Shown here one piece after another: positions 38,171 to 46,767 of a stretch of DNA of 64,000 nt (positions within the stretch are counted from its first letter, which is position 1; each line of letters opens with the position of its first letter). This stretch comes from Ruegeria sp. HKCCA6707 (lineage in GTDB: Bacteria > Pseudomonadota > Alphaproteobacteria > Rhodobacterales > Rhodobacteraceae), in NCBI RefSeq assembly GCF_013033515.1, contig NZ_WQEG01000005.1, forward strand, positions 124,001 through 188,000, written 5' to 3'. The notes beneath the pieces are model-generated. The model made no database searches. It was not told where the DNA came from and was given only the letters and a program-made list of their open reading frames with translations. Made by a program: the position numbers and the translations under genes.

Positions 38171-39199
38171 ATGACCGAGACCCAGTTCACGCCGCGCGTG
38201 TTTTCGGGCATCCAGCCTTCGGGCGGGTTGACCCTGGGCAACTATTTGGGCGCGATGAAACGCTTTGTGGACATGCAGGGCGCCGATTTCGAAACGATCT
38301 ATTGCATGGTTGACCTGCACGCGATCACCACCTGGCAAGATCCAGCAGCATTGATGCACAACACCCGTGAACTGTGTGCCGGTTTCATTGCCGCAGGCAT
38401 CGATCCAGAACAATCGATCCTGTTCAACCAAAGCCAGGTACCTGAACACGCCCAACTCGGATGGATCTTTAACTGTGTCGCCCGCATGGGCTGGATGCAG
38501 CGCATGACCCAGTGGAAGGACAAGGCCGGCAAGAACCAGCAGAACGCCTCGCTGGGCCTGTTTGCCTATCCGTCGCTGATGGCTGCAGATATCCTGATCT
38601 ATCACGCGACACACGTTCCAGTGGGTGAAGACCAAAAGCAGCATCTAGAGCTGACACGCGACATTGCGATCAAATTCAACAACGACTTCGGCGTTGATTT
38701 CTTTCCCATCACCGAGCCGGTGATCGAAGGGGCTGCCACCCGTGTCATGAGCTTACGTGACGGGTCCAAGAAGATGTCCAAATCCGACCCCTCAGATATG
38801 AGCCGCATCAACATGACCGATGATGCTGACACGATTGCCAAGAAGATCCGCAAGGCCAAAACTGACCCGGATGCTTTGCCTTCCGAGCTCAAGGGGCTGG
38901 ACGACCGTCCCGAGGCGCGCAATCTGGTCAATATCTACGCGGCCCTCAGCGACAAGTCTGCTGCGCAGGTGCTGGCCGAGGTGGGTGGCAAGCAATTCGG
39001 GGAGTTCAAACCGATGCTGGCCGAACTGGCGGTCGAGAAACTGTCTCCGATCTCGTCGGAAATGGCGCGCCTGATGGGTGACCAGTCGGAGATTGATCGC
39101 ATCCTGGCGCGCGGGGCTGAACGCGCGAGAGAGATCACCGCACCGATCCTGCGCCAGACCTATGAGATCGTTGGAATGGTTGGCGCGGGTTCCGATTAA
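38171..39199 (+). CDS. trpS: Tryptophanyl-tRNA synthetase
   Basis: Charges tRNA-Trp (class I synthetase). The 342-residue length fits the family. The HIGH-type motif is [16 protein letters not shown] (residues about 13-28), and KMSKS appears intact in [13 protein letters not shown]. Other family blocks are [16 protein letters not shown] and [10 protein letters not shown]. No stretch of Trp codons or T-box-like leader is seen upstream. A 69-base gap containing a large hairpin separates it from ilvE. Confidence 0.97.
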   Translation: MTETQFTPRVFSGIQPSGGLTLGNYLGAMKRFVDMQGADFETIYCMVDLHAITTWQDPAALMHNTRELCAGFIAAGIDPEQSILFNQSQVPEHAQLGWIFNCVARMGWMQRMTQWKDKAGKNQQNASLGLFAYPSLMAADILIYHATHVPVGEDQKQHLELTRDIAIKFNNDFGVDFFPITEPVIEGAATRVMSLRDGSKKMSKSDPSDMSRINMTDDADTIAKKIRKAKTDPDALPSELKGLDDRPEARNLVNIYAALSDKSAAQVLAEVGGKQFGEFKPMLAELAVEKLSPISSEMARLMGDQSEIDRILARGAERAREITAPILRQTYEIVGMVGAGSD

Positions 39200-39229
39200 G
39201 CCGCGCTGACAATCCGCTGGACCTCTGCG

Positions 39230-39269
39230 TGATGCCCTCCTAGTTTGGCCCAAACTGTGGAGGGCATCA
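39230..39269 (+). promoter_or_regulatory. Hairpin sequestering the ilvE ribosome binding site and start codon
   Basis: TGATGCCCTCC (39230-39240) pairs perfectly with GGAGGGCATCA (39259-39269). Inside it AGTTTG (39242-39247) pairs with CAAACT (39251-39256) around a 3-base loop. The right arm contains the Shine-Dalgarno GGAGGG (39259-39264) and ends on the A of the ilvE ATG. If transcribed from upstream, this 17-bp structure would block initiation until melted or displaced. It could instead be a DNA operator; there is no T-run for a terminator. Confidence 0.6.
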
Positions 39270-40132
39270 TGGCAGTCGGAAAGAATATCCGCACCTATTT
39301 CGAAGGTCAGTGGCACGATGGCGACGCACCGATTATGCGCGCTGCGGATCATGGCGCGTGGCTGGGCTCGTCAGTCTTTGACGGGGCGCGGTATTTCGAT
39401 GGCATGGCTCCGGATCTCGATGCCCATTGTGCGCGGGTGAACCGGTCAGCCGAAGCTTTGATGCTGAACCCGACCGTGACACCCGAGCAAATGGTCGAGA
39501 TCGTGCGCGAAGGCCTTCAATCCTATGCACCAGACGCCGCAGTCTACATCCGCCCAATGTATTGGGGTATCGACGGCGACATCACGGCTATTGTCCCGCA
39601 AAGCGACACGACCGGATTTGCCATCTGCCTGGAAGAGATCCCGATGGCACCCGAGGCTGCCTCCGTCACGCTGACAACCACCCGGTTCCGCCGTCCGGTC
39701 TTGGAATCCGCAGTGGTCAACGCCAAGGCCGGATGTCTTTACCCCAACAATGCGAGAATGCTGAAAGAGGCGCGGTCCAAGGGGTTTTCGAACGCGCTGG
39801 TGACGGATGCAATGGGCAACGTCGCCGAAACAGCAACCGCCAACATCTTCATGGTCCGCGACGGAGAGGTGTTCACCCCTGTCCCCAATGGCACGTTTCT
39901 GGCCGGGATCACCCGCGCCCGGCATATGAAGAACCTGCGCAGCGATGGCGTCAAGGTCCACGAAACAGTGCTGAGTTTCGATGATTTCCACGCAGCAGAC
40001 GAAGTATTCATGACGGGGAACATGAACAAGGTGACCCCAGTAACTGCCTTGGATGACACGCAATATCAGGTTGGCCCCATTGCTCGCCGCGCCCGCGAGA
40101 TGTATTGGGATTGGGCTGCAAGTGCGGGTTAA
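39269..40132 (+). CDS. ilvE: Branched-chain amino acid aminotransferase (class IV)
   Basis: A PLP enzyme of fold type IV that transfers amino groups between glutamate and 2-oxo acids, probably the last step of Leu/Ile/Val synthesis. The 287-residue protein has GSSVFDGARYF at the N-terminus, YIRPMYWG, SAVVNAKAGCLYPNNARMLKEARSKGF with the PLP Lys region, and ETATANIFMV plus FMTGNMNKVTPV at the end. Short class IV enzymes of this type can also act on D-amino acids or aminodeoxychorismate, so specificity is not certain. The start at 39269 has GGAGGG and lies inside the hairpin described at 39230-39269. Confidence 0.87.
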   Translation: MAVGKNIRTYFEGQWHDGDAPIMRAADHGAWLGSSVFDGARYFDGMAPDLDAHCARVNRSAEALMLNPTVTPEQMVEIVREGLQSYAPDAAVYIRPMYWGIDGDITAIVPQSDTTGFAICLEEIPMAPEAASVTLTTTRFRRPVLESAVVNAKAGCLYPNNARMLKEARSKGFSNALVTDAMGNVAETATANIFMVRDGEVFTPVPNGTFLAGITRARHMKNLRSDGVKVHETVLSFDDFHAADEVFMTGNMNKVTPVTALDDTQYQVGPIARRAREMYWDWAASAG

Positions 40133-40200
40133 CCCAAACCGCTCTGGTTGCCAGCCTGTTCAGCTTCGGGCATGATCTGGGAAAAAGAAAGAGGACAATA

Positions 40201-40656
40201 ATGCGCAAGTTTCTGGTTGTTCTGGATGACAGTCGCGAATGCCTGAACGCAATGCGCTTTGCAGCGATGCGTGCGGCCCATACCGGTGGTGGCGTCACCA
40301 TCCTTTCGGTCATCCCTCCAGACGAATTCAATCACTGGATCGGAGTGGCCGAAGTAATGCGCGAAGAGGCGCGCGAACGTATCCATGCCCATTACGAGGT
40401 CTTTGCAAAATGGATGCGTGACAAGCAAAAGGTTGAACCTGTGCTTGCGATCCGCGAAGGCGACCCGGTGGCTGAGATCATTGCACATGTGCAATCAGAT
40501 CCGGAAATCGGTGTGCTGGTTCTTGGTGCGGGGACCGACAAGAAGGGCCCCGGCCCTCTGATCACGCAGTTGACCAAGAACTCGGGCAGCTTGCCGATCC
40601 CGATCACTATCGTTCCCGGTGACCTGAGCAAGGAAAAGCTGGAAGAAATCACCTGA
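40201..40656 (+). CDS. Universal stress protein family
   Basis: A 151-residue UspA-fold protein. It starts MRKFLVVLDDSRECLNAMRFAA with the nucleotide-binding Asp. The C-terminal part has LVLGAGTDKKGPGPLITQL and KNSGSLPIPITIVPG, close to the G-x2-G-x9-G(S/T) ATP-binding motif of the ATP-type Usp proteins. Specific role is unknown; relatives respond to starvation and oxidative stress. The start at 40201 is preceded by GAGGACA. It lies in a plus-strand run with ilvE and the HCCA isomerase-like gene and may be cotranscribed with the latter (9-base gap). Confidence 0.87.
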   Translation: MRKFLVVLDDSRECLNAMRFAAMRAAHTGGGVTILSVIPPDEFNHWIGVAEVMREEARERIHAHYEVFAKWMRDKQKVEPVLAIREGDPVAEIIAHVQSDPEIGVLVLGAGTDKKGPGPLITQLTKNSGSLPIPITIVPGDLSKEKLEEIT

Positions 40657-40665
40657 GGGATCACC

Positions 40666-41259
40666 ATGGGCGCGCAGCTTGAATTCTGGTTCGATTTCGC
40701 GTCCACCTACTCATATCTCAGCGCGATGAGGATTGAAGATGAGGCCGCCCGGTGCGGGGTGTCTGTGTCGTGGCACCCTTTTCTTCTTGGGCCGATCTTT
40801 GCCCATCAGGGCTGGGCGACATCCCCCTTCAACCTTTACCCGGCCAAAGGGCGCTATATGTGGCGCGATATGGAGAGGTTGTGCGATGAACGCGGCCTTC
40901 CCCTGCACCGCCCGGAACCGTTTCCGCAGAACAGCCTGAAAGCCGCACGGTTGGCATTGGCCGTCGATGCCCAGACTGATCGTGCAGCGTTTTGCCGGGC
41001 CGTTTTTTCGGCCGAATTTGGCGAAGGCCACGATATTTCTCAGGACAGCGTGTTGACTGAATGCCTGCGAAAGGCGGATTTACCTGCCGAAAGCCTCGCG
41101 CTGGCGGCCGACCCCGCGATAAAAGCCGCCTTGTTTGAACAGGGCGCGCGGGCCAAGGCCTTGGACCTGTTTGGTGCGCCCAGTTTCGTGGTCGAGAGCG
41201 AGGTATTTTGGGGTGATGACAGGTTGGACGCTGCCCTGTCATATGCCAGCGCACTTTAG
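40666..41259 (+). CDS. 2-hydroxychromene-2-carboxylate isomerase/DsbA-like kappa-class GST
   Basis: A 197-residue thioredoxin-fold protein of the DSBA/HCCA isomerase family. The N-terminus LEFWFDFASTYSYLSAMR carries the Ser/Tyr site that binds glutathione. The helical insert has NLYPAKGRYMWRDMERLC, and LFGAPSFVVESEVFWGDDR provides the cis-Pro and C-terminal glutathione contacts. Homologues isomerise naphthalene-pathway intermediates or act as kappa-class GSTs. No aromatic-degradation genes adjoin, so the substrate is unknown. Confidence 0.85.
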   Translation: MGAQLEFWFDFASTYSYLSAMRIEDEAARCGVSVSWHPFLLGPIFAHQGWATSPFNLYPAKGRYMWRDMERLCDERGLPLHRPEPFPQNSLKAARLALAVDAQTDRAAFCRAVFSAEFGEGHDISQDSVLTECLRKADLPAESLALAADPAIKAALFEQGARAKALDLFGAPSFVVESEVFWGDDRLDAALSYASAL

Positions 41260-41273
41260 AACGATTCCAATTC

Positions 41274-41302
41274 TTGACTTCCTTGGCCCTCGGGCGCATA
41301 TC
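41274..41302 (+). promoter_or_regulatory. Candidate promoter of nfuA
   Basis: TTGACT (41274-41279) is separated by 17 bases from CATATC (41297-41302), a reasonable -35/-10 pair 27 bases before the nfuA start. The -10 match is only partial. Confidence 0.35.
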
Positions 41303-41328
41303 TGAACCAACAGAAACGGAGCCGCGCC

Positions 41329-41892
41329 ATGTTCATCCAAACCGAATCCACACCAAACCCGGCCACGCTGAAATTCCTGCCTGGACAGACGGTTCTGGAC
41401 GCAGGCACGGCTGATTTTCCGACCCCCGAAGCTGCCGAAAAATCACCGCTAGCGCAGCGTATTTTTGGCGTAAATGGCGTAACGGGCGTGTTCTTTGGCA
41501 ATGATTTTGTCACAGTGACCAAGACCGACGACGTGCAGTGGGATCACATCAAACCGGCGATCCTTGGCGCGGTGATGGAGCACTACCAATCCGGTCAGCC
41601 AGTGATGTGCGAGGATGCCCAAACCGCCTCGGGCCATGCTGAACATACCGGCGAGGATGCCGAAGTCGTCAACCAAATCAAAGATTTGCTTGACAGCCGC
41701 GTGCGTCCGGCGGTCGCGCAAGACGGGGGTGACATCACCTTTCACGGGTTCGACCGCGGTGTGGTTTACCTGCATATGCAAGGGGCCTGCGCAGGCTGCC
41801 CGTCTTCAACCCTGACGTTGAAAATGGGCATCGAGAACCTGCTGCGTCACTACATCCCCGAGGTGACCGAGGTACGCCCGGTTGCCGTCTGA
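41329..41892 (+). CDS. nfuA: NfuA-type Fe-S carrier
   Basis: A 187-residue iron-sulfur carrier that delivers [4Fe-4S] clusters to apo-proteins. The N-terminal Nfu domain is MFIQTESTPNPATLKFLPGQ, and the C-terminal NifU-like domain has the cluster-binding CAGC in MQGACAGCPSSTLTLKMGIE. This N-type layout is the alphaproteobacterial/mitochondrial Nfu1 form, distinct from the A-type-containing E. coli NfuA. It overlaps tsaB by 11 bases. Aconitase-type enzymes and SdhB-type clusters depend on such carriers. Confidence 0.92.
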   Translation: MFIQTESTPNPATLKFLPGQTVLDAGTADFPTPEAAEKSPLAQRIFGVNGVTGVFFGNDFVTVTKTDDVQWDHIKPAILGAVMEHYQSGQPVMCEDAQTASGHAEHTGEDAEVVNQIKDLLDSRVRPAVAQDGGDITFHGFDRGVVYLHMQGACAGCPSSTLTLKMGIENLLRHYIPEVTEVRPVAV

Positions 41893-42472
41893 ACCCATAA
41901 TACTGGCATTCGACACATCGGCCGCGCATAGCGCGGCCGCTTTGTTGCGGGGCGACGACATTCAATCAGCGCGGGTCGAGGCGATGACCCGGGGGCAGGC
42001 CGAACGGTTGATGCCTCTGCTGGAGGAGTTGTTGACGGACAGCAACTGCGCGTGGTCGGATCTGGATGCAATCGGTGTCGGAACCGGGCCCGGCAATTTC
42101 ACGGGTATTCGTATCTCGGTCTCGGCTGCGCGTGGTCTTGCACTGGGGCTGGGCGTTCCTGCGATTGGCGTCACTGGGTTCGAGGCTCTGTCCCGCCTGG
42201 CCCCGCAGGATCAGCTTGCCGCGATCCCCGCCCCACGCGAACAGATTTATGTGCACCCAACGGGGCAAGACCCGCAGCTCATACCGCAAGACGCGGCTGC
42301 TAAGCTTGGTCAATTATTCATTTGTGATGACCCCAAAGATCATGTCTGCGCGATTGCGCATATAGCGGCGCAGCGCGCCTCGGATCCGGCTTCACCCCCT
42401 GCTCCGCTCTATATTCGCGCAGCCGATGCGGCCCCATCAAAAGACCGTCCACCGGTTCTGTTGGACGAATGA
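41882..42472 (+). CDS. tsaB: tRNA threonylcarbamoyladenosine modification protein TsaB
   Basis: Partner of TsaD and TsaE in making t6A37 on ANN-decoding tRNAs. The 196-residue protein has the ASKHA fold. The N-terminal LAFDTSAAHSAAALL is followed by the diagnostic GVGTGPGNFTGIRISVSAARGLA (about 62-84). The start appears to be TTG at 41882, inside the nfuA end; no ATG precedes the conserved DTS strand. It overlaps rimI by ATGA, the usual tsaB-rimI pairing. Confidence 0.93.
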   Translation: MPSEPIILAFDTSAAHSAAALLRGDDIQSARVEAMTRGQAERLMPLLEELLTDSNCAWSDLDAIGVGTGPGNFTGIRISVSAARGLALGLGVPAIGVTGFEALSRLAPQDQLAAIPAPREQIYVHPTGQDPQLIPQDAAAKLGQLFICDDPKDHVCAIAHIAAQRASDPASPPAPLYIRAADAAPSKDRPPVLLDE

Positions 42473-42882
42473 CACCGCAAGAGATGGCCGATACCCATGC
42501 CGCTGCCTTCGTCACAGCGCGCGCCTGGACAGCAGACGAGTTCGCCGACCTGAGCGCCAACCGGTTTACACATATTTTGGGCGACCATCGGTGTTTTGCT
42601 GTGTTCACAGTAATCGCGGACGAGGCGGAACTGCTGACCATCGCGACTCACCCCAGGTTTCAACGTCAGGGTTTGGCCCGACATTGCATGACCCAATGGC
42701 AGGCCAGAGCCGCAAAATTGGGCGCGACACGGGCTTTTCTGGAAGTGGCTGCAGATAATTCCGCTGCGTTCGCGCTTTATGCGGCAAGCGGTTACCGCGA
42801 ATGCGGCGTAAGAAAAGACTATTATTTACGCGACCATGGGCCCAAGATCGATGCGATTTTGATGGAAAATCAGCTGATTTGA
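42469..42882 (+). CDS. rimI: RimI-type GNAT N-acetyltransferase
   Basis: A 137-residue GNAT acetyltransferase that probably acetylates the N-terminal Ala of ribosomal protein S18. Motif A for acetyl-CoA reads LLTIATHPRFQRQGLARHCMTQW (Q/RxxGxA as QRQGLA). The later LEVAADNSAAFALYAASGYRECGVRKDYY is the RimI-type C-terminal half with conserved N and Y. Position after tsaB supports RimI over other GNATs. It is the last gene of nfuA-tsaB-rimI. Confidence 0.9.
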   Translation: MTPQEMADTHAAAFVTARAWTADEFADLSANRFTHILGDHRCFAVFTVIADEAELLTIATHPRFQRQGLARHCMTQWQARAAKLGATRAFLEVAADNSAAFALYAASGYRECGVRKDYYLRDHGPKIDAILMENQLI

Positions 42883-43045
42883 CCCTTTATCGTGATTTTT
42901 TTGACCATTCGGGCAAAAAACCAGTTGATAGTCTCTGTTGCAAACCGGATAAATTCTCTTCATCACAATAGATATGCTCGCTCTGAGTGGGTGACCGGGG
43001 TTGTTGCGGCCCTGGACCAACGACAAAAACCAACGGGAGTAAAAA

Positions 43046-44044
43046 ATGATCCTGATGAAATCTTTGATGGGTGCCGCCGCTGCTGTCGCTTTGACCGCAG
43101 GTGCCGCATTGGCTGAACCTGCGCTGATCTTCGACCTTGGTGGCAAGTTCGACAAATCTTTCAACGAAGCGGCTCATAATGGCGCGCAGCGTTGGGCCGA
43201 CGAGACCGGTGGGACATACCGCGAAATCGAGCTGCAGTCCGAAGCGCAGCGCGAGCAAGCTCTGCGCCGCTTTGCTGAGGCCGGCGCAAACCCGATCATC
43301 ACAATGGGCTTTGCCATGGCGGATCCGCTGTCTGCTGTTGCAGGTGACTATCCGGACACAAAATTCGTTGCGGTTGACGTGACCTGGCTGGACGCGCCGA
43401 ACATCCGCCAGATCGGTTTTGCCGAACATGAAGGATCGTACCTGGTTGGCATGATGGCCGCGATGGCGTCTGAATCAGGCACAGTCGGCTTTATCGGCGG
43501 CATGGATATTCCGCTGATCCGTCACTTCGGTTGCGGCTATGCACAAGGCGCCAAAGCTGTGAACCCTGATGTCGAAGTTGTTGCCAACATGACCGGCACC
43601 ACCCCGGCGGCCTGGAACGATCCGGTTAAGGGCTCGGAACTGACCAAAGCGCAGATCAGCCAGGGCGCTGACGTGATCTATGCGGCTGCGGGTGGCACCG
43701 GTGTTGGTGTTCTGCAAACTGCAGCCGACGAAGGCATCCTGTCGATCGGTGTGGACAGCAACCAGAATCACCTGCACCCAGGCAAAGTTCTGACCTCGAT
43801 GCTGAAACGCGTAGACGTTGCCGTTTATGACGCGATGAAAGCCGGTGAAAACCTTGAAACCGGTGTCTTCGCAATGGGTCTGGCCGAAGAAGGCGTGGGC
43901 GTTGCGATGGATGAAAACAACGCGCCGTTGGTCAGCGACGAGATGAAAGGTGCCGTCGACAAGGCGCGCCAGGACATCATCGACGGCAACGTGACTGTTG
44001 TCAGCTACTACGAAAACGACAGCTGTCCTGCTCTGCAGTTCTGA
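43046..44044 (+). CDS. BMP-family ABC transporter substrate-binding protein (nucleoside type)
   Basis: Periplasmic receptor of the PnrA/Med/BMP family, which binds purine nucleosides. The 332-residue protein has a signal peptide (MILMKSLMGAAAAVALTAG, cut near ALA-EPA) without a lipobox, as in Gram-negative members. Typical blocks are LIFDLGGKFDKSFNEAAHNGAQ, EHEGSYLVGMMAAM, VGFIGGMDIPLIRHFGCGYAQGA and DVIYAAAGGTGVGVLQ. GGGAG precedes the ATG. The 160-base region upstream has TTGACC at 42901 but no riboswitch that I recognise. It is first gene of the importer operon. Confidence 0.92.
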   Translation: MILMKSLMGAAAAVALTAGAALAEPALIFDLGGKFDKSFNEAAHNGAQRWADETGGTYREIELQSEAQREQALRRFAEAGANPIITMGFAMADPLSAVAGDYPDTKFVAVDVTWLDAPNIRQIGFAEHEGSYLVGMMAAMASESGTVGFIGGMDIPLIRHFGCGYAQGAKAVNPDVEVVANMTGTTPAAWNDPVKGSELTKAQISQGADVIYAAAGGTGVGVLQTAADEGILSIGVDSNQNHLHPGKVLTSMLKRVDVAVYDAMKAGENLETGVFAMGLAEEGVGVAMDENNAPLVSDEMKGAVDKARQDIIDGNVTVVSYYENDSCPALQF

Positions 44045-44055
44045 TGTCTATTCAG

Positions 44056-44083
44056 ATGGGACGGGGGATCACCTCCGTCCCAT
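44056..44083 (+). terminator. Hairpin after the BMP gene, probable partial terminator
   Basis: ATGGGACGG (44056-44064) pairs with CCGTCCCAT (44075-44083), loop 10 bases, followed by TTACGTTTT. Hairpins after binding-protein genes often give partial termination or 3' protection, so the receptor is made in excess over the membrane parts encoded downstream. Confidence 0.55.
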
Positions 44084-44139
44084 TTACGTTTTGCTGCGTT
44101 GCCATACGCAGGCACCCCTTCGGCAATTGAGGACAAGAC

Positions 44140-45669
44140 ATGACCGTCCCCGCCATTGAGCTCAAAGGGATTTCCAAAGCCTTTGGGCCGGTTCAGGCCA
44201 ACAAGGACATCTCGATCAGCGTCGCCCCCGGCACGATCCACGGGATCATCGGTGAAAACGGTGCGGGCAAATCCACGCTGATGAGCATCCTCTATGGGTT
44301 TTATAAAGCCGATAAAGGTGAGATTTGGATCAACGGCACCAAGACCGACATCCCTGACAGCCAGGCGGCAATCGCCTCGGGCATCGGGATGGTATTCCAG
44401 CATTTCAAACTGGTCGAAAACTTTACCGTTCTGGAAAACATCGTGCTGGGCGCGGAAGATGGCGGGCTTTTGGCCCCCTCTCTGGCCAAGGCCCGTAAGG
44501 AACTGAAAGAGCTTGAGCAGGAATATGAACTGTTCGTCGATCCAGACAAGCGCATCGACGAGATTGGTGTCGGCATGCAACAGCGGGTCGAGATCCTGAA
44601 GGCCCTGTATCGTCGGGCCGAGATTTTGATTCTGGACGAACCCACCGGTGTTCTGACTCCGGCCGAAGCCGATCAGCTATTCCGTATCCTCGACCGTCTG
44701 CGCGCCGAAGGGAAAACGATCATCGTGATCACGCACAAGCTGCGCGAGATCATGGAGAACACTGACACCGTCTCGGTCATGCGACGCGGTGAGATGACGG
44801 CCACCGTCAAGACCTCTGAGACCAGCCCTGAAGAGCTGGCCGAGTTGATGGTGGGCCGCAAGGTTCTGTTGCAGGTCGATAAAGCCCCGGCAAAGCCCGG
44901 CAAACCCATTCTTGAGGTCGAAAACCTGCGTGTCTTCGATCAAGCGGGTGTCGAGCGTGTGAAAGGCATCGACCTGACCGTGCGCGCAGGCGAAATCGTC
45001 GGGATTGCAGGCGTTGCGGGCAATGGTCAGTCCGAGTTGCTTGAGGTTCTGGGCGGTATGCGTCCGGGCCAGGGGGCTATTAAACTGAATGGCACGCCCT
45101 TGGCGCTCAGCGGGGCGGGATCAGACGGCCAGGCGCGCCGCGCGCAGCATATCGCTCATGTGCCCGAAGATCGGCAGCGCGAGGGTCTGGTGATGGACTT
45201 CCACGCTTGGGAAAACGTGGCCTTTGGCTATCACCGCGACCCGGCATATCAGCGCGGGATGTTCATGAACAACGCCGCTTTGCGGGCGGACACCGAAGCC
45301 AAAATCGAAAAGTTCGACGTGCGCCCACCCGATCCTTGGCTGGCAGCCAAAAGCTTTTCCGGCGGCAACCAGCAAAAGATTGTGGTTGCCCGAGAGATCG
45401 AGCGCAACCCAGACCTGTTGCTGGTCGGGCAGCCAACGCGTGGCGTCGATATCGGAGCGATTGAATTCATTCACAAGCAAATCGTCGCACTGCGCGATCA
45501 GGGCAAGGCGATCCTGCTGGTCTCGGTCGAGCTGGAAGAGATCTTCTCGCTCTCGGATCGGATCGCGGTGATGTTTGATGGACATATCATGGGCGAACGT
45601 TTGCCTCATGAAACCGATGAAAAAGAGCTGGGCCTGTTGATGGCCGGCGTTGCGGGAGAGGCCGCGTGA
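44140..45669 (+). CDS. Nucleoside ABC importer, duplicated ATP-binding subunit
   Basis: A 509-residue protein with two ABC domains, as in NupO/RbsA-type importers. Domain 1 (about 1-240) has Walker A GENGAGKST, a degenerate signature VGMQQRVEILKAL and Walker B ILILDEPTGVLTP. Domain 2 (about 255-500) has a degenerate Walker A GVAGNGQSE, signature SFSGGNQQKIVVAREIE and LLVGQPTRGVDIGAIEFIH. Degenerate sites split between the halves are normal for this family. It follows the BMP receptor and precedes two permease genes, and powers their transport cycle. Confidence 0.94.
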   Translation: MTVPAIELKGISKAFGPVQANKDISISVAPGTIHGIIGENGAGKSTLMSILYGFYKADKGEIWINGTKTDIPDSQAAIASGIGMVFQHFKLVENFTVLENIVLGAEDGGLLAPSLAKARKELKELEQEYELFVDPDKRIDEIGVGMQQRVEILKALYRRAEILILDEPTGVLTPAEADQLFRILDRLRAEGKTIIVITHKLREIMENTDTVSVMRRGEMTATVKTSETSPEELAELMVGRKVLLQVDKAPAKPGKPILEVENLRVFDQAGVERVKGIDLTVRAGEIVGIAGVAGNGQSELLEVLGGMRPGQGAIKLNGTPLALSGAGSDGQARRAQHIAHVPEDRQREGLVMDFHAWENVAFGYHRDPAYQRGMFMNNAALRADTEAKIEKFDVRPPDPWLAAKSFSGGNQQKIVVAREIERNPDLLLVGQPTRGVDIGAIEFIHKQIVALRDQGKAILLVSVELEEIFSLSDRIAVMFDGHIMGERLPHETDEKELGLLMAGVAGEAA

Positions 45670-45672
45670 ACC

Positions 45673-46767
45673 ATGGATAAAATGCCCAAATGGGCCGATG
45701 TCGTGCTGATCCCTCTGATCAGCCTGATCTTGGCCACGATCCTGTCGGCACTGGTCATTCTTGCCATCGGAGAAGACCCGATTGAGGCCGTGAACCTGAT
45801 GGTGACCGGCGCTCTGGGGTCCACTTATGGCTGGGGCTACACGCTTTATTACGCGACCAACTTCATCTTTACCGGGCTGGCCGTTGCCGTGGCCTTTCAC
45901 GCACGGCTGTTCAATATCGGTGGTGAAGGTCAGGCGATGTTGGGCGGGCTTGGCGTTGCGATTGTCTGTCTGTCGGTACAATGGCCGCATTGGACCATCG
46001 CTTTGCTGGCTGCCTCGGCCGCGGCAATGGTCTTTGGAGCGGCCTGGGCGGCCATCCCGGCCTATCTTCAGGCCAAGCGTGGCAGCCATATCGTGATCAC
46101 CACAATCATGTTCAACTTTATCGCCGCCGCCCTGCTGAACTATATGTTGGTCAACATCATGCGCCCGCAGGGCTCGCAGGATCCGGCAACTGCGCGGTTC
46201 CCCGAGGCCGTGCATCTGCCCACGTTCCAATCCATGTTCTCGACCGCCGAAAACGTGATGTTCCGCGGTGCGCCCGCCAACGTGACCTTTTTCATCGCCT
46301 TGCTTGCCTGTGTGGTGGTCTGGGCGCTGATCTGGCGCACACGTCTGGGCTATGAAATCCGTGCCTATGGCAAGACCGAAACCGGCGCCGTTTACGCTGG
46401 CATTTCGCCCGTTCGGATCACCATCATTGCCATGCTGATCTCTGGCGCACTGGCGGGTCTCATGGCTATCAACAACGTCATGGGCGAGGCGGAACGGTTG
46501 GTGCTGAACTCCACCGAAGGTGCTGGTTTCATCGGCATCGCGGTGGCGCTGATGGGGCGGTCGCATCCGTTTGGCGTGTTGCTGGCCGCGCTTCTGTTCG
46601 GGTTCCTTTATCAGGGTGGTGCCGAATTGGCATTGTGGACGTCGATCCCACGTGAATTGATCGTGGTGATCCAGGCGCTGGTCATCCTGTTCACCGGCGC
46701 GCTCGACAACATGGTCCGCATGCCGCTTGAAAAACTGTTTCTGGGTATGCGTCAGGGGGCCAAGTGA
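45673..46767 (+). CDS. Nucleoside ABC importer permease 1
   Basis: A 364-residue inner-membrane permease with about nine helices of the BPD_transp_2 type. Typical blocks are LFNIGGEGQAMLGGLGVAIV, AAIPAYLQAKRGSHIVITTIMFNFIA and YEIRAYGKTETGAVYAGI, the last being the ATPase coupling (EAA-like) region. It starts 3 bases after the ATPase gene and overlaps the next permease by ATGA, so the two permeases probably form a heterodimer. Confidence 0.92.
   Translation: MDKMPKWADVVLIPLISLILATILSALVILAIGEDPIEAVNLMVTGALGSTYGWGYTLYYATNFIFTGLAVAVAFHARLFNIGGEGQAMLGGLGVAIVCLSVQWPHWTIALLAASAAAMVFGAAWAAIPAYLQAKRGSHIVITTIMFNFIAAALLNYMLVNIMRPQGSQDPATARFPEAVHLPTFQSMFSTAENVMFRGAPANVTFFIALLACVVVWALIWRTRLGYEIRAYGKTETGAVYAGISPVRITIIAMLISGALAGLMAINNVMGEAERLVLNSTEGAGFIGIAVALMGRSHPFGVLLAALLFGFLYQGGAELALWTSIPRELIVVIQALVILFTGALDNMVRMPLEKLFLGMRQGAK

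Noticed and set aside
42883-43045. Possible purine riboswitch upstream of the nucleoside importer
   Set aside because: I could not find the paired helices and conserved loop bases of a purine aptamer; only a weak TTGACC promoter element is visible.
45121-46566. 481-residue minus-strand open frame opposite the ABC importer genes
   Set aside because: Shadow of two well-supported transporter genes; composition (His, Gln, Asp-rich) is typical of antisense frames here.
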